Assembly (NCBI RefSeq): GCF_003710255.1
Contig: NZ_RHIB01000001.1
Location: 558,001 to 622,000 of the forward strand
DNA: 64,000 nucleotides
Direction of reading: 5' to 3'
DNA from: Alteribacter keqinensis
GTDB taxonomy: Bacteria > Bacillota > Bacilli > Bacillales > Salisediminibacteriaceae
Positions within the stretch are counted from its first letter, which is position 1. The number at the start of each line of letters is the position of its first letter. Position numbers and translations under genes: made by a program. Positions 33,972-43,797 of this stretch are shown piece after piece. The notes beneath the pieces were generated by a model that was given only the letters and a program-made list of their open reading frames with translations, did not search any database and was not told the DNA's origin.

Positions 33972-34121
33972 ATGCGCGTTCAAGTTACATTAGCTTGCAC
34001 TGAAACTGGTGACAGAAACTACATTACGACAAAAAATAAACGTAATAACCCAGATCGTATCGAAATGAAGAAATACAGCCCACGCCTTAAGCGTCACACT
34101 ATGCACAAAGAGACGAAGTAA
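33972..34121 (+). CDS. rpmGA: 50S ribosomal protein L33, zinc-independent form
   Basis: 49 residues ([20 protein letters not shown], then [20 protein letters not shown]). Only one cysteine remains, so the two CxxC zinc motifs of the C+ form are missing; this is the C-minus type, like B. subtilis RpmGA at the same locus. Strong ribosome site TGGAGGGAG, own promoter, own terminator. Confidence 0.95.
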   Translation: MRVQVTLACTETGDRNYITTKNKRNNPDRIEMKKYSPRLKRHTMHKETK

Positions 34122-34127
34122 TGTGGG

Positions 34128-34157
34128 AAAAAGCGACTTTAATAAGTCGCTTTTTTT
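34128..34157 (+). terminator. Hairpin terminator after rpmGA
   Basis: Arms AAAAAGCGACTT and AAGTCGCTTTTT with a 4-base loop and a T run. Confidence 0.93.
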
Positions 34158-34267
34158 AGTATAATGATAAAAGAACAGGGTCAGGCAAGATAGCTGTGTA
34201 TGTGTGTAAGATTCAGGATGCAATTGAGCAACAAATTATTACGGAGCTGTGAAATGAGGTGTCACTG

Positions 34268-34843
34268 ATGGAGGCTAAAGAAGTAAAGCGCCTGATGCGC
34301 AACGAGGTGAAACATCACCTGAGTAAAGAAGACCCCGAAGATCTTGCCTTAAAAACAAGCAAAATACATAATATACTTTTTGAACAGCCTGAATGGAAGC
34401 GTGCAGGGAATGTAGGGATTACTCTTTCTGTCGGCCGTGAAATTGATACATACGAGATTCTCGCAAGAGGCCTCGAAGAGAACAAACAGATGGCTGCACC
34501 GAAGTGTGATCCGGATAAAAAAACGTTGATCTTTTATCACATAACCTCCCTCGAACAGTTAGAGGACAGTTTTTACGGTTTGAAGGAGCCGGACCTGCTG
34601 AAGTGCAAAAAGGTGAACGAAGATGATCTTGATTTTCTTCTTGTACCGGGAATCGTGTATTCAGACAAGGGATACAGAATCGGGTACGGTGGAGGCTATT
34701 ATGATCGTTTTCTTTCAGGAAACCCCAGCCTCTACACATGTTCTCTTGCCTACGAAATTCAATTAAGGGACAATCTGCCCACAGAGGAACATGATATAGC
34801 AGTAAAGTCGATCATAACCGAAAAAAGGTTTATTCGCCCATGA
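34268..34843 (+). CDS. yqgN: 5-formyltetrahydrofolate cyclo-ligase
   Basis: 191 residues from ATG 34268; an in-frame GTG at 34259 is part of the GAGGTG ribosome site. The enzyme converts 5-formyl-THF to 5,10-methenyl-THF with ATP. Family blocks are VGITLSVGREIDTYEIL, MAAPKCDPDKKTLIFYHI and the C-terminal ATP loop LVPGIVYSDKGYRIGYGGGYYDRFL. It overlaps the DUF92 gene by 4 bp. YqgN by context after rpmGA. Confidence 0.93.
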   Translation: MEAKEVKRLMRNEVKHHLSKEDPEDLALKTSKIHNILFEQPEWKRAGNVGITLSVGREIDTYEILARGLEENKQMAAPKCDPDKKTLIFYHITSLEQLEDSFYGLKEPDLLKCKKVNEDDLDFLLVPGIVYSDKGYRIGYGGGYYDRFLSGNPSLYTCSLAYEIQLRDNLPTEEHDIAVKSIITEKRFIRP

Positions 34844-35631
34844 GTGTGCTGACTGTTGCGGGTATTTTTCTTCTGGCAGCAGGAGCCCGGTTTAAGGGGT
34901 CACTCACAAACAGCGGGACATTAATGGCTCTTTTGGTAGCTTTGTTTATTGGTGCTGCCTTTGATTTGTATGGACTGTTAATCCTTGCTGTCTTTTTTCT
35001 TACGTCTTCGATTCTGGGGAAAGTGCTTGATAAGAGAGTTGAGAGTAATACAATAGAAGAAAAAGGTAATCGCCGGGATGCGAGGCAGGTCCTTGCCAAT
35101 GGAGGATGGCCTGCTGTTTGTGCTGTCTTTTATCTTTTTACCGGGGACAGTGTCTGGCTCATTGCTTTTTTGAGTGGTTTTGCTGCTGCTACCAGTGACA
35201 CGTGGGCTTCGGAATTCGGTCGTCTGAGCAAAAGGTGTCCTCTTGATTTAATCAGACTTAAACCAGCTGTAAAAGGGCAGTCCGGTGCTGTGTCAGTCAT
35301 TGGTACTTTAGGAGCGGCAGCTGGAAGTTTAATAATAGGTGTTTCTTCATTCCTGTTTATGTTTCTGAGCGAAGAACCGTTTACCATTTATACGTTTGTT
35401 CTCATTTCAGTGATTGGTTTTACTGCTCAATTGATTGATACAATAGCAGGGGGAACGATCCAAGCGTTATACGAGTGTCCCGGGTGCGGGGAGAAAACAG
35501 AAAGAACGCGCCATTGCGGGTATCGTACTGTCAGGATCAGAGGCATGTCATTTATAAACAATGACGTTGTTAACCATCTTTGTACAGCCTCTGCCGTTTT
35601 TATTACGTGGATTGTGTACGTGATCATCTAA
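34840..35631 (+). CDS. DUF92-family membrane protein (VTE6-like)
   Basis: 263 residues, six or seven membrane helices. Family motifs are RFKGSLTNSGTLMALLVALF, ANGGWPAVCAVFYLF, SDTWASEFGRLSKR, GQSGAVSVIGTLGAAAGSLI and, near the C-terminus, FTAQLIDTIAGGTIQALYECP with a CxxC. DUF92 includes plant VTE6, a phytyl-phosphate kinase, so a prenyl-phosphate kinase role is possible, but no bacterial substrate is evident here. Translationally coupled to yqgN. Confidence 0.85.
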   Translation: MSVLTVAGIFLLAAGARFKGSLTNSGTLMALLVALFIGAAFDLYGLLILAVFFLTSSILGKVLDKRVESNTIEEKGNRRDARQVLANGGWPAVCAVFYLFTGDSVWLIAFLSGFAAATSDTWASEFGRLSKRCPLDLIRLKPAVKGQSGAVSVIGTLGAAAGSLIIGVSSFLFMFLSEEPFTIYTFVLISVIGFTAQLIDTIAGGTIQALYECPGCGEKTERTRHCGYRTVRIRGMSFINNDVVNHLCTASAVFITWIVYVII

Positions 35632-35646
35632 AATGAGGTGAGCGGA

Positions 35647-36735
35647 TTGCAAAACATTTCAAATCGTTATTCAAGACAGGAATTGTTTGATCCGATAGGA
35701 AGAGCCGGTCAGGAAAGACTCGCTGATAAAGAAGTATTCATTGTCGGTATGGGCGCCCTTGGTTCGGTCCTTGCCAACCATCTTGCGCGTGCAGGTGTAG
35801 GTTCTGTTTCTTTTGCAGACAGAGACTACGTGGAATTCAGCAATCTTCATAGACAAATGCTCTTTGATGAGGAAGATGCCAGGGAGATGGTTCCCAAAGC
35901 TGCAGCAGCAGAGCGGCGCCTTAAGAAGATGAATGCTGAAGTTAATATCAAGGGTTATATAACAGACGTGACGCATGAAAATGTCTTATCTCTTCTTCAT
36001 AGTTCGCATATCGTTTTAGACGGTACAGACAACCTTGAAACCCGTTTTCTTTTAAATGATGCGGCATATAAGCTTGGCATTCCATACATATATGGCGGGG
36101 CAGTCAGCTCGCGGGGAATGCAGGCCACTTTCATCCCCGGTATTACTCCGTGTCTCCGCTGCATAATTTCTCCGTCATCGGGTACCGGAGAAACATGTGA
36201 CACAACAGGGGTGCTGTCCCTTGCTGTGGATATCGCTGCAAGCTATCAGACGGTGGAAGCATTAAAAATTCTCACAGGTAATGAAAAGGAAGTTAGAAAA
36301 ACACTTCTTACCTTTGATATCTGGAGAAACCATCGTTTTGAGATGAAAATGAAACAAAAAGATGATTGTGTAACGTGTACTAAAAAAGATTATCCTTCAC
36401 TGACCGGTGGTGGAGGACCTGGAATTTTCACGCTGTGCGGAAGAGATACGGTTCAAATCGAAGGAAGAGAACCCTTTGATCTTTCCTACTGGGCAAAGCG
36501 TCTTGAACATCTCGGGGAAGTTAAAAAGACCCCGTTCCTCGTAAGAGTGCAATTGGAAGGAAAAGTTTACCCTCGTTCTCTTTCCGGATGGACGGACCCT
36601 TGTGCAGGGAACGGAAGAGGAGCAGGAAGCAAAAGTAATTTACGCAAAATATATCGGAAGCTAATACGAACAAAACGGAGGTTGGACAAGAAGTTGTCAA
36701 ACAATACCTTCGTTTTTTGTTTTATGAGATTGTGA
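35647..36735 (+). CDS. ThiF/MoeB-type E1-like adenylyltransferase with a frameshifted C-terminus
   Basis: The N-terminal 310 residues are a complete E1-like enzyme. It has Rossmann loop VGMGALGSVLANHLARAG, ADRDYVEFSNLHRQMLF, LDGTDNLETRFLLNDA, and zinc CxxC pairs CLRC and CVTC. Such enzymes adenylate the C-terminus of ThiS or MoaD. At the CCC run 36570-36572 the frame changes. If one C is dropped, the protein ends LVLFPDGRTLVQGTEEEQEA, then KVIYAKYIGS, at TAA 36662-36664, as expected for the family. In the frame as read it runs through the terminator to 36735. TTG 35647 is the likely start (GAGGTG 6 bp upstream); a GTG at 35638 overlaps that site. Confidence 0.82.
   Translation: MQNISNRYSRQELFDPIGRAGQERLADKEVFIVGMGALGSVLANHLARAGVGSVSFADRDYVEFSNLHRQMLFDEEDAREMVPKAAAAERRLKKMNAEVNIKGYITDVTHENVLSLLHSSHIVLDGTDNLETRFLLNDAAYKLGIPYIYGGAVSSRGMQATFIPGITPCLRCIISPSSGTGETCDTTGVLSLAVDIAASYQTVEALKILTGNEKEVRKTLLTFDIWRNHRFEMKMKQKDDCVTCTKKDYPSLTGGGGPGIFTLCGRDTVQIEGREPFDLSYWAKRLEHLGEVKKTPFLVRVQLEGKVYPRSLSGWTDPCAGNGRGAGSKSNLRKIYRKLIRTKRRLDKKLSNNTFVFCFMRL
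36672..36718 (+). terminator. Hairpin terminator after the E1-like gene
   Basis: Arms AACGGAGGT and ACCTTCGTT (one G-T pair) are followed by T6. The long frame of the preceding gene crosses it, which supports the frameshift reading. Confidence 0.75.
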
Positions 36736-36747
36736 AATAGTGTACAA
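36730..36747 (+). promoter_or_regulatory. Candidate Rex operator upstream of ldh
   Basis: TTGTGAA, 4 bp, TGTACAA: the left arm is perfect and the right arm matches 5 of 7 positions of the Rex site (TTGTGAA...TTCACAA). A TACAAT -10 (36743) overlaps it, so redox-dependent repression of ldh by Rex is plausible. Downstream, GGCACC (36756) and GGTGCC (36797) can pair in the leader. Confidence 0.55.
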
Positions 36748-36838
36748 TCTAAGTGGAGGCACCCGAAGCAAGTTAATCCGATTTTTTGCAGGTAATGGTG
36801 CCCGGGTAATCGAAATTCGATACAACGGGATTTAATAA

Positions 36839-37843
<1,005 letters not shown>

Positions 37844-37930
37844 CCATCGTGGAAGTTTTTTCCTGTTGGGTATTACAGCGGATAACTTTGTCAATCCAAT
37901 CCATCCTATAAAAAAGAAGGAGGGATGGGC

Positions 37931-38110
37931 GTGGATAATCGCATATGGGTGATTCTTGGCGCTTTTATCGGAGGTTTGTTTCTTTATCGCATACGGTACC
38001 GTGTAATCAATGCTTTTTTAAAGCGTGCTTGGTTACGCCGGCTGGCTGTCAGTTCAGTTATGAGAATTCCTGCAGTAAGAGACCGGATGGTATCACAGGT
38101 GCTGCGCTGA
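37931..38110 (+). CDS. Small membrane protein, not recognised
   Basis: 59 residues from GTG 37931 (GAAGGAGGG 7 bp upstream; an ATG at 37925 is too close to that site). One hydrophobic helix (IWVILGAFIGGLFLYRI) is followed by a basic region (KRAWLRRLAVSSVMRIPAVR). Its own terminator follows. The strong ribosome site argues for expression; function is unknown. Confidence 0.6.
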   Translation: MDNRIWVILGAFIGGLFLYRIRYRVINAFLKRAWLRRLAVSSVMRIPAVRDRMVSQVLR

Positions 38111-38117
38111 TTAACAT

Positions 38118-38150
38118 GAAGGAGGTCCTGAATGGTTCAGGGCTTCTTTT
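38118..38150 (+). terminator. Hairpin terminator
   Basis: GAAGGAGGTCCTGAA pairs with TTCAGGGCTTC with a small internal loop, followed by T4. Confidence 0.65.
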
Positions 38151-38429
38151 CTGTTTTTTAAAACATGGCTGTGTTAAGGGTCATTATATAACGATGTGAA
38201 GTCTACGCGCCCTTTGCTTTCCGTGACGGTGCCGGCAAACTCCAGCAGAGTCTTTTATAAGAAAATGGACTTTATAAGTGGCTTCACAGAGCATGATAAG
38301 CTCACCGGGCACCCTTGGGAAATGGGAATGCGATGAGCGTAAGTTTTAGAGGGCTGTGAATATTGAAATAAAGCATGAATCTTCGTAAACCGCATCTTAC
38401 CTTGATATAATGACAAGGGGGGATAACAA
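38151..38429. other. Repeat-like intergenic stretch
   Basis: GAAGTCTACGCGCC near 38199 and CTCACCGGGCACCC near 38302 resemble pieces of the GC-rich Bacillaceae repeat seen at 19462 and 44987, in degraded form. No gene is seen. A short GGGGGGATAA ribosome site ends the stretch. Confidence 0.4.
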
Positions 38430-39161
38430 ATGAAATGGAACAGTGTCTGCTTTGATTTAGATAATACATTATTCAGTCATGAACAGGCGTTTAAGCTTGC
38501 CATAGAGCAATGCTTTCATGAACTAATGAACGGTATATCGCATGTGAAGAACGTTTCCTTTGACGAGTTCTTCCCGCTTTTCAAGCATAACAGTGATCGT
38601 TACTGGGAATCGTTTGAAAAGAGAGAGGTGTCGCCCAAAGAGTACAGGCGGCTTCGATTTTTGGAAACGGTAAAAGAACTTGAGCTTCCTTTTACAGAAA
38701 TAGATGCTGATTGGTTTCATGAACGATACTACGCTATTGTTGATGACTACAGCATCCCCTACGAAGGACTGGAATCACTTCTCTCGTTTCTCAGAAAGCA
38801 TAAGATGAAGATAGGAATCATTACAAATGGTACAGCAGATACACAATATAATAAATTGCAAAAACTAGGTATAGCAAAGTGGGTTTCTGACCATCAGATG
38901 ATTGTGAGTGAAGAGGTTGATGTGGCCAAACCGGATAAAAGGATTTTCATGCTTGCAAAAGAAAGGTTCGGTCTGCAGGAACCTGTTCTGTTTGTAGGCG
39001 ATTCATGGAAGCATGATGTTATCGGAGCCATCGAAGCTGGCTGGGACAGTATCTTCCTGAATTCAAGAGGCGAAAAAAGAACAACAGAGCATTCACCGGT
39101 GGCTGAGTGTAACACTTTGTTACAAGTAAAGCAGGTGATCGAGAAGGAGGTCGGTGAATGA
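38430..39161 (+). CDS. HAD-family hydrolase
   Basis: 243 residues with all four HAD motifs: CFDLDNTLF (I), IITNGT (II), KPDKRIF (III) and FVGDSWKHDVIGA (IV). A helical cap lies between motifs I and II, as in phosphoglycolate phosphatase or YjjG-type nucleotidases. Substrate is unknown. The stop overlaps the gluP start (ATGA), so the two are co-translated. Confidence 0.85.
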   Translation: MKWNSVCFDLDNTLFSHEQAFKLAIEQCFHELMNGISHVKNVSFDEFFPLFKHNSDRYWESFEKREVSPKEYRRLRFLETVKELELPFTEIDADWFHERYYAIVDDYSIPYEGLESLLSFLRKHKMKIGIITNGTADTQYNKLQKLGIAKWVSDHQMIVSEEVDVAKPDKRIFMLAKERFGLQEPVLFVGDSWKHDVIGAIEAGWDSIFLNSRGEKRTTEHSPVAECNTLLQVKQVIEKEVGE

Positions 39162-40720
39162 GTCTCCTCACTCAGCAGCTTAGGTTTTGGGAGCTGCTTT
39201 ATCATCTCGTTAATAAAGAAGGAATGCGGGTCGTTCACCTTTCAAAGAGTGACCGGGAAGCGTGGCTTGAAGACGACAGAAAAGAACCATATCAGATTAT
39301 CCGTATATGCAGAAAGGATTTGGACTGGTCAAGGGAGCTGCGCTCGGATATAAAGGAAACGGAACAAAAAGCTAAGCAGGTCAGAAAAAAACTGGGCCTA
39401 AGGCAGGCAAATGTAATCAGTTTGATTGTTTCCACGTATCCACCGGTTGACTCATGGGAAGAGTTAACCGACCGGCCGCTGCCTCTCACTGCCGGAGGAA
39501 AGCAGCAGATGAGAACCATACTGCTCACGGAGGATACGCTGCAGACAGTGATGTTTCCTCTTGCTACAGAATGGAAGTTAAAAGAGATGCCGGATTTCCT
39601 GCCTCCCGGAATGATTGAAGAGGAAGACGAGATGGTAAGAATGCTCCGGCGTCAGGTGAAAAAGGCAGAGGACAAACGGATTGAAGATGAAAGAAGTCTT
39701 TTTTTATACGGTAAACCGGTATTTACTTTCCTGCTGCTGGCTGCAATCCTGGGCATGTTTGCTTTAGTCGAACGGGAAGGATCATCCACGGATATTCGTA
39801 CTCTTATTAAGTTCGGTGCTAAATTCAACCCTCTTATTCATGACGGAGAATGGTGGCGCTTTTTCAGCGCTATGTTTTTACACATCGGTTTTCTCCATTT
39901 GTTTATGAATTCCCTTGCGCTTTTTTATTTAGGCGGGGCAGTGGAACGGATTTTTGGCACAGGTCGTTTCATCATCATTTATGCTGTAGCCGGACTTTCA
40001 GGGTCTGTAGCGAGCTTTGCCTTTAATGAGCAGGTTTCTGCCGGGGCCAGTGGTGCTATTTTTGGTTGCTTTGGGGCACTTCTCTACTTTGGCCTTAAAC
40101 ATAAACGACTGTTTTTCAGAACGATGGGAATGAACGTCATTGTCATCCTCATCATTAACCTCAGTCTGGGATTCCTTGTTCCGATGATTGATAACGGGGC
40201 ACATATAGGCGGACTTGTTGGCGGCTTTTTTGCTTCGGCAATAGTGAACCTTCCCAGATCTTCTTTCAATACAGGAAGAAGGCTTGCGGCTTTGGGGATT
40301 ACTGTAATTGGAATTTCTGCTTTAATGGTTTACGGTTATACAAAGCCGTCAGATGGAAGCGGATCTCTTGCGTATGTTCAAATTGGTCAGGAGTACTTTC
40401 AGGAAGAGGAGTATGACGAAGCAAGGCGTTATCTGACTCTGGCTGTGGAGGGCGGAGTCCGAATGAAAGAGGTGTATTTCCTTTTAGGGAATACATATGC
40501 AATGGAGGATCAGCTCGATGAAGCTGAGCCATATTTCAAGAAAGCCATTGAACTCGATCAGGATTTTGCTCCGGCTCATTATAACCTGGCTCTGGTCTAC
40601 TATCAGACAGGCAAAATTGAAGTAGCTAAGGATTCCGTAGAGCGGGCAGTGTCTTTGGACCCTGATAACAGTCAGTTCAGAGAGCTTCAGGAAGAGATTG
40701 AAAGGAGGAATCCGTCCTAA
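39158..40720 (+). CDS. gluP: Rhomboid intramembrane serine protease with C-terminal TPR repeats
   Basis: 520 residues. A cytosolic N-terminal domain (about 1-180) precedes a rhomboid core of seven helices with HIGFLHLFMNSLAL, the catalytic Ser in GASGAIFG and His in NGAHIGGLVGGFF. Two tetratricopeptide repeats follow (about 410-515; for example AYVQIGQEYFQEEEYDEARR). This is the layout of B. subtilis YqgP/GluP, which cleaves membrane proteins including a Mg2+ transporter. Followed by a terminator. Confidence 0.93.
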   Translation: MSLLTQQLRFWELLYHLVNKEGMRVVHLSKSDREAWLEDDRKEPYQIIRICRKDLDWSRELRSDIKETEQKAKQVRKKLGLRQANVISLIVSTYPPVDSWEELTDRPLPLTAGGKQQMRTILLTEDTLQTVMFPLATEWKLKEMPDFLPPGMIEEEDEMVRMLRRQVKKAEDKRIEDERSLFLYGKPVFTFLLLAAILGMFALVEREGSSTDIRTLIKFGAKFNPLIHDGEWWRFFSAMFLHIGFLHLFMNSLALFYLGGAVERIFGTGRFIIIYAVAGLSGSVASFAFNEQVSAGASGAIFGCFGALLYFGLKHKRLFFRTMGMNVIVILIINLSLGFLVPMIDNGAHIGGLVGGFFASAIVNLPRSSFNTGRRLAALGITVIGISALMVYGYTKPSDGSGSLAYVQIGQEYFQEEEYDEARRYLTLAVEGGVRMKEVYFLLGNTYAMEDQLDEAEPYFKKAIELDQDFAPAHYNLALVYYQTGKIEVAKDSVERAVSLDPDNSQFRELQEEIERRNPS

Positions 40721-40780
40721 GCTAAGTGGAGCATTAGTTGTACTGAATCTTCGATAACAACTATAAAAAGCGCCGAAGCA

Positions 40781-40824
40781 GGCGGTCCGGAAAGGTATTC
40801 AGCCATCCCGGACCGCCTTTTTGT
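40781..40824 (+). terminator. Hairpin terminator after gluP
   Basis: A perfect 10-bp stem, GGCGGTCCGG and CCGGACCGCC, is followed by T5. Confidence 0.9.
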
Positions 40825-40835
40825 TTTGCCTTATA

Positions 40836-40925
40836 TTACAAAGGGTCAGACCCCGTAAAATCAGAAATCGCTATTTTACAGGCTTTCCTTACCTGAACAA
40901 CTGTTCAGGGTCTGACCCCTTGTAA
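40836..40925. mobile_element. 90-bp MITE-like element with GGGTCAGACCC ends
   Basis: The arms TTACAAAGGGTCAGACCCC (40836) and GGGTCTGACCCCTTGTAA (ending 40925) are inverted copies. Inside are two more hairpins: GTAAAAT to ATTTTAC and CTGAACA to TGTTCAG. No coding capacity. The GGGGTCAGACCCC core also occurs alone at 14893 and as a variant at 27955. Ends of this type accompany REP-like elements mobilised in trans; no transposase is present in the window. Confidence 0.65.
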
Positions 40926-41004
40926 TAATTAAGGGGTTTATTTTATTTTTTGCATTGAAAAGGTGGTTTTGGCAGAAAATGAGGTGAAGGGAGGAGGGCT
41001 TTAA

Positions 41005-42465
41005 ATGAAGAAGCTGCCAAAGAAACAACCGGTTTCACCATGTCTGAAAGAAAATATTGATTATCTTAACAGAGAGCTCGCGGTTGATAAGAGTTTTGAT
41101 TTGATCAACCTTGATCTCGAATATGACGGTATTGAAATGGCTCTATACACAGTCGACGGTTTTGCAAAGGACGACGCTCTTACTCAGATACAAAGAGAAT
41201 TAAACCATATCGACGGTGCAACAAAAGATAATATTCTTGATCACCTTCTCAAATCACGGATACCGTACATAGAGCTTGAAAAAGTAGATGATCTCGAAGA
41301 AGCTTTGGTTGAGATTTTGTCCGGTCCTGCTGTCCTTCTTATCGATGGTCAGTCCGAGGTACTTGTTATTGATACCCGTGAATATGAGATCAGAGGACCT
41401 TCTGAGCCGGATTCCGAACAGGTCATTCGCGGCTCAAGGGACGGTTTTGTTGAAACAATGGTTTTTAATGCAGGACTGGTAAGAAGGCGGATCCGCGACC
41501 GGAACCTGCGAAATGAATATATCAGAATTGGGCGCAGGTCTATGAGTGACGTGTGTATTACGTATCTCGCAGATATTGCTGATCATGAACTTATTGAATA
41601 TATTAAGAGCAGCCTTGATGAAATTGACACTGACGGACTTCCTATGGGGGATAAGACCATCGAAGAGTATTTGTTCGGACAGCATAAGAATCCCTACCCG
41701 GTTGTGAGGTACACAGAACGCCCCGATGTTGCCGCCTCACACGTGCTGGAAGGACACGTTCTTATTACTGTAGACGGATCACCGAGTGTTATTATTACGC
41801 CGACAACATTTTGGCACCACCTTCAGCATGCTGAAGAATACCGCCAAAAGCCTATAGTGGGAAGTGCCTTAAGGATGGTTCGTTTTGCGGCTGTCTGGAC
41901 AAGTATTTTTTTACTTCCCCTGTGGTTTTTATTCGCTCAAAACGCTGATCTTCTGCCAGAGGGGCTTTCCTATATTGGTATTGATGAACCTGGGGAAGTA
42001 CCATTGATCGGCCAGTTTCTCCTGGCTGAAATCGGAATTGAGATGCTCAGGATGGCAGCTATTCATACACCGTCGGCTCTTGCTACCGCCCTTGGGCTTG
42101 TTGCTGCCATTCTGATAGGGGAAGTGGCAATTGAAGTCGGGCTATTTTCTCATGAAGTGGTTCTCTACCTTGCTATTTCCGCAGTAGGCTCATTTGCGAC
42201 ACCAAGCTATGAGATGAGTCTGGCAAACCGTCTGATGAGAATTGCCCTTCTGCTTTTATGCGCTTTTTTTCACGTACCCGGATACATTATCGGTACGACA
42301 CTGCTTATCCTACTGCTTGCCGGTATGCGCTCTTTCGATACACCTTATTTCTGGCCGTTCCTGCCATTAAACCTCAGAGGGTTAAGGGATGTGGTTTTCA
42401 GAGCTCCCATGCCATTAAAGAACCGCCGTCCCAGATCAATCCACCCTATCGATCCGGACAAATAA
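41005..42465 (+). CDS. Spore germination protein of the GerA-A/SpoVAF family
   Basis: 486 residues, close to SpoVAF (493). A cytosolic N-terminal domain of about 280 residues (start KKQPVSPCLKENIDYLNREL; VLLIDGQSEVLVIDTREYEI; GPSEPDSEQVIRGSRDGFVE; RRIRDRNLRNEYIRIGRRSM) precedes four or five membrane helices (about 290-450). The family sits in the spore inner membrane and takes part in germination and DPA release. It is probably made in the forespore, though no sigma-G promoter was confirmed. GGAGGAGGG is the ribosome site. Confidence 0.85.
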   Translation: MKKLPKKQPVSPCLKENIDYLNRELAVDKSFDLINLDLEYDGIEMALYTVDGFAKDDALTQIQRELNHIDGATKDNILDHLLKSRIPYIELEKVDDLEEALVEILSGPAVLLIDGQSEVLVIDTREYEIRGPSEPDSEQVIRGSRDGFVETMVFNAGLVRRRIRDRNLRNEYIRIGRRSMSDVCITYLADIADHELIEYIKSSLDEIDTDGLPMGDKTIEEYLFGQHKNPYPVVRYTERPDVAASHVLEGHVLITVDGSPSVIITPTTFWHHLQHAEEYRQKPIVGSALRMVRFAAVWTSIFLLPLWFLFAQNADLLPEGLSYIGIDEPGEVPLIGQFLLAEIGIEMLRMAAIHTPSALATALGLVAAILIGEVAIEVGLFSHEVVLYLAISAVGSFATPSYEMSLANRLMRIALLLLCAFFHVPGYIIGTTLLILLLAGMRSFDTPYFWPFLPLNLRGLRDVVFRAPMPLKNRRPRSIHPIDPDK

Positions 42466-42506
42466 AAAAGCTGACTCACGCACCTTTTGCGGAGTCAGCT
42501 TTTTGC
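42465..42506. terminator. Bidirectional hairpin terminator
   Basis: A 13-bp stem, AAAAAGCTGACTC and GAGTCAGCTTTTT, lies between convergent genes. Confidence 0.9.
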
Positions 42507-42513
42507 ATTTTCA

Positions 42514-42909
42514 TCACCCATTACCCATATCACGTTCATACAATTCGTCTGTAATAAAGATTTTCTCTTTTTCAACTGCTGTACGGGAAGCCAGAACGAG
42601 ACCGACAGGAGAATCTTTTCCGTCGTTTACAATCGTAAACTGGACGCCATTCTTATTCGCTTCCTTTACATAATTAGAATAGGAAGGATAATTAAGTGAG
42701 CCATTTATATACATCGTTACATCAAAATGATTTTTCATCATACGCAGTGCCTGATCATACATTCCACGCTCGCGCACCTGTCTGTTCGTAAGGGCAAGGT
42801 AGACCCGCTCTCTTAATGTGGAAAGAAAAAGCTTTCGCTCATCCGGCCGGATTTCAGGTGAACCATAGATGCCTTGCTTGAGTACTTCTTTTAATTTTTC
42901 CTCTGACAT
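42514..42909 (-). CDS. YueI/DUF1694-family protein
   Basis: 131-residue soluble protein. It matches the YueI pattern: LKQGIYGSPEIRPDERKLFL near the N-terminus, then STLRERVYLALTNRQVRERG, MKNHFDVTMYINGSLNYPSYSN and a C-terminal acidic tail. Fold resembles small ribosomal-L7Ae-like domains; function is unknown. Monocistronic. Confidence 0.8.
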   Translation of the reverse strand: MSEEKLKEVLKQGIYGSPEIRPDERKLFLSTLRERVYLALTNRQVRERGMYDQALRMMKNHFDVTMYINGSLNYPSYSNYVKEANKNGVQFTIVNDGKDSPVGLVLASRTAVEKEKIFITDELYERDMGNG

Positions 42910-43059
42910 AGTAATTCCCCGTTTCTGTCTTGAGTTTGCTCAGTACTTCTCAATCTTTTTACATCCTCATTATACCAGTTTTTCTCGAGTCCTTACAATA
43001 CAAATTCTTGTCCTTAACGGCGGCTTTCATTCATACACATAACCGAGGGGGGCTTACCA

Positions 43060-43566
43060 ATGATTGAAGTCATCGTATTTACATTTTTTATTTTATTAAC
43101 AGGAGTTGCCGTCGGTTCGTTACTTACCGCCAAGCTCGTCTTCTCCTGGCAGATGATATTCACTGTAACAGGGCTGATTTTCTTTTTTTTCGTATGGATC
43201 GGCATGCTGCTGGGAGGTTGGCTCTGGTTCCCTGATCCACTGTTAAAAGGGCTTATCTCTTTTGTTTCTGTTATTCTTGCGGTTTTTTTCTTTCGTACCT
43301 ATCACCCATCCTTCGGTTACATTCCTACGAGAGGACTTTTGCACTGGGGTGTACTCGCGGTATTCTTTTTCTTTCTCGGTTTCGAAATCGGCATTGCAGG
43401 CTTCTCAAAGTGGTTCATCGTGTTGTTTACAGTCGTTTTTGCTGTTGGCGTGGTGAGCAGTGCCTGGCTTGTCTGGCGGTTAAAGAATTTAATGGAGTTT
43501 CGCTTTCTTGTTCAATATGTACCGATCCTTCTATTTGTTTTTATCGCAGTTTTAAAACTGGTATAA
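43060..43566 (+). CDS. Integral membrane protein, not recognised
   Basis: 168 residues, almost wholly hydrophobic, with five to six membrane helices and few charged residues (the block FFRTYHPSFGYIPTRGLLHW forms one loop). The start ATG follows GAGGGGGG. It lies 33 bp upstream of yqgQ and probably shares its transcript. No family was recognised. Confidence 0.7.
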   Translation: MIEVIVFTFFILLTGVAVGSLLTAKLVFSWQMIFTVTGLIFFFFVWIGMLLGGWLWFPDPLLKGLISFVSVILAVFFFRTYHPSFGYIPTRGLLHWGVLAVFFFFLGFEIGIAGFSKWFIVLFTVVFAVGVVSSAWLVWRLKNLMEFRFLVQYVPILLFVFIAVLKLV

Positions 43567-43599
43567 TAAATGATGATCAGAGGCTGACGGAGGATAAAA

Positions 43600-43797
43600 A
43601 TGAAAACCTATTTTGACATACAGCAGTTACTTAAACGCTTTGGGACGATCATCTATACTGGTGATCGTTCTGATGATCTTGACCTTATGGGAGAAGAACT
43701 GGGAGAGCTTCATAAAATGAACATGATTGATAATAACGACTATCTGCAGGCAAAAATGATCATCAGACAGGAGAAAAGCCGGATAGCACGCAGGTAA
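43600..43797 (+). CDS. yqgQ: DUF910-family protein YqgQ
   Basis: 65 residues: MKTYFDIQQLLKRFGTIIYT, then GDRSDDLDLMGEELGELHKM. This is the small helical YqgQ family (DUF910), found immediately upstream of glcK in Bacillus. Ribosome site ACGGAGGA. Function unknown; it may bind single-stranded nucleic acid, as proposed for its fold. Confidence 0.9.
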   Translation: MKTYFDIQQLLKRFGTIIYTGDRSDDLDLMGEELGELHKMNMIDNNDYLQAKMIIRQEKSRIARR

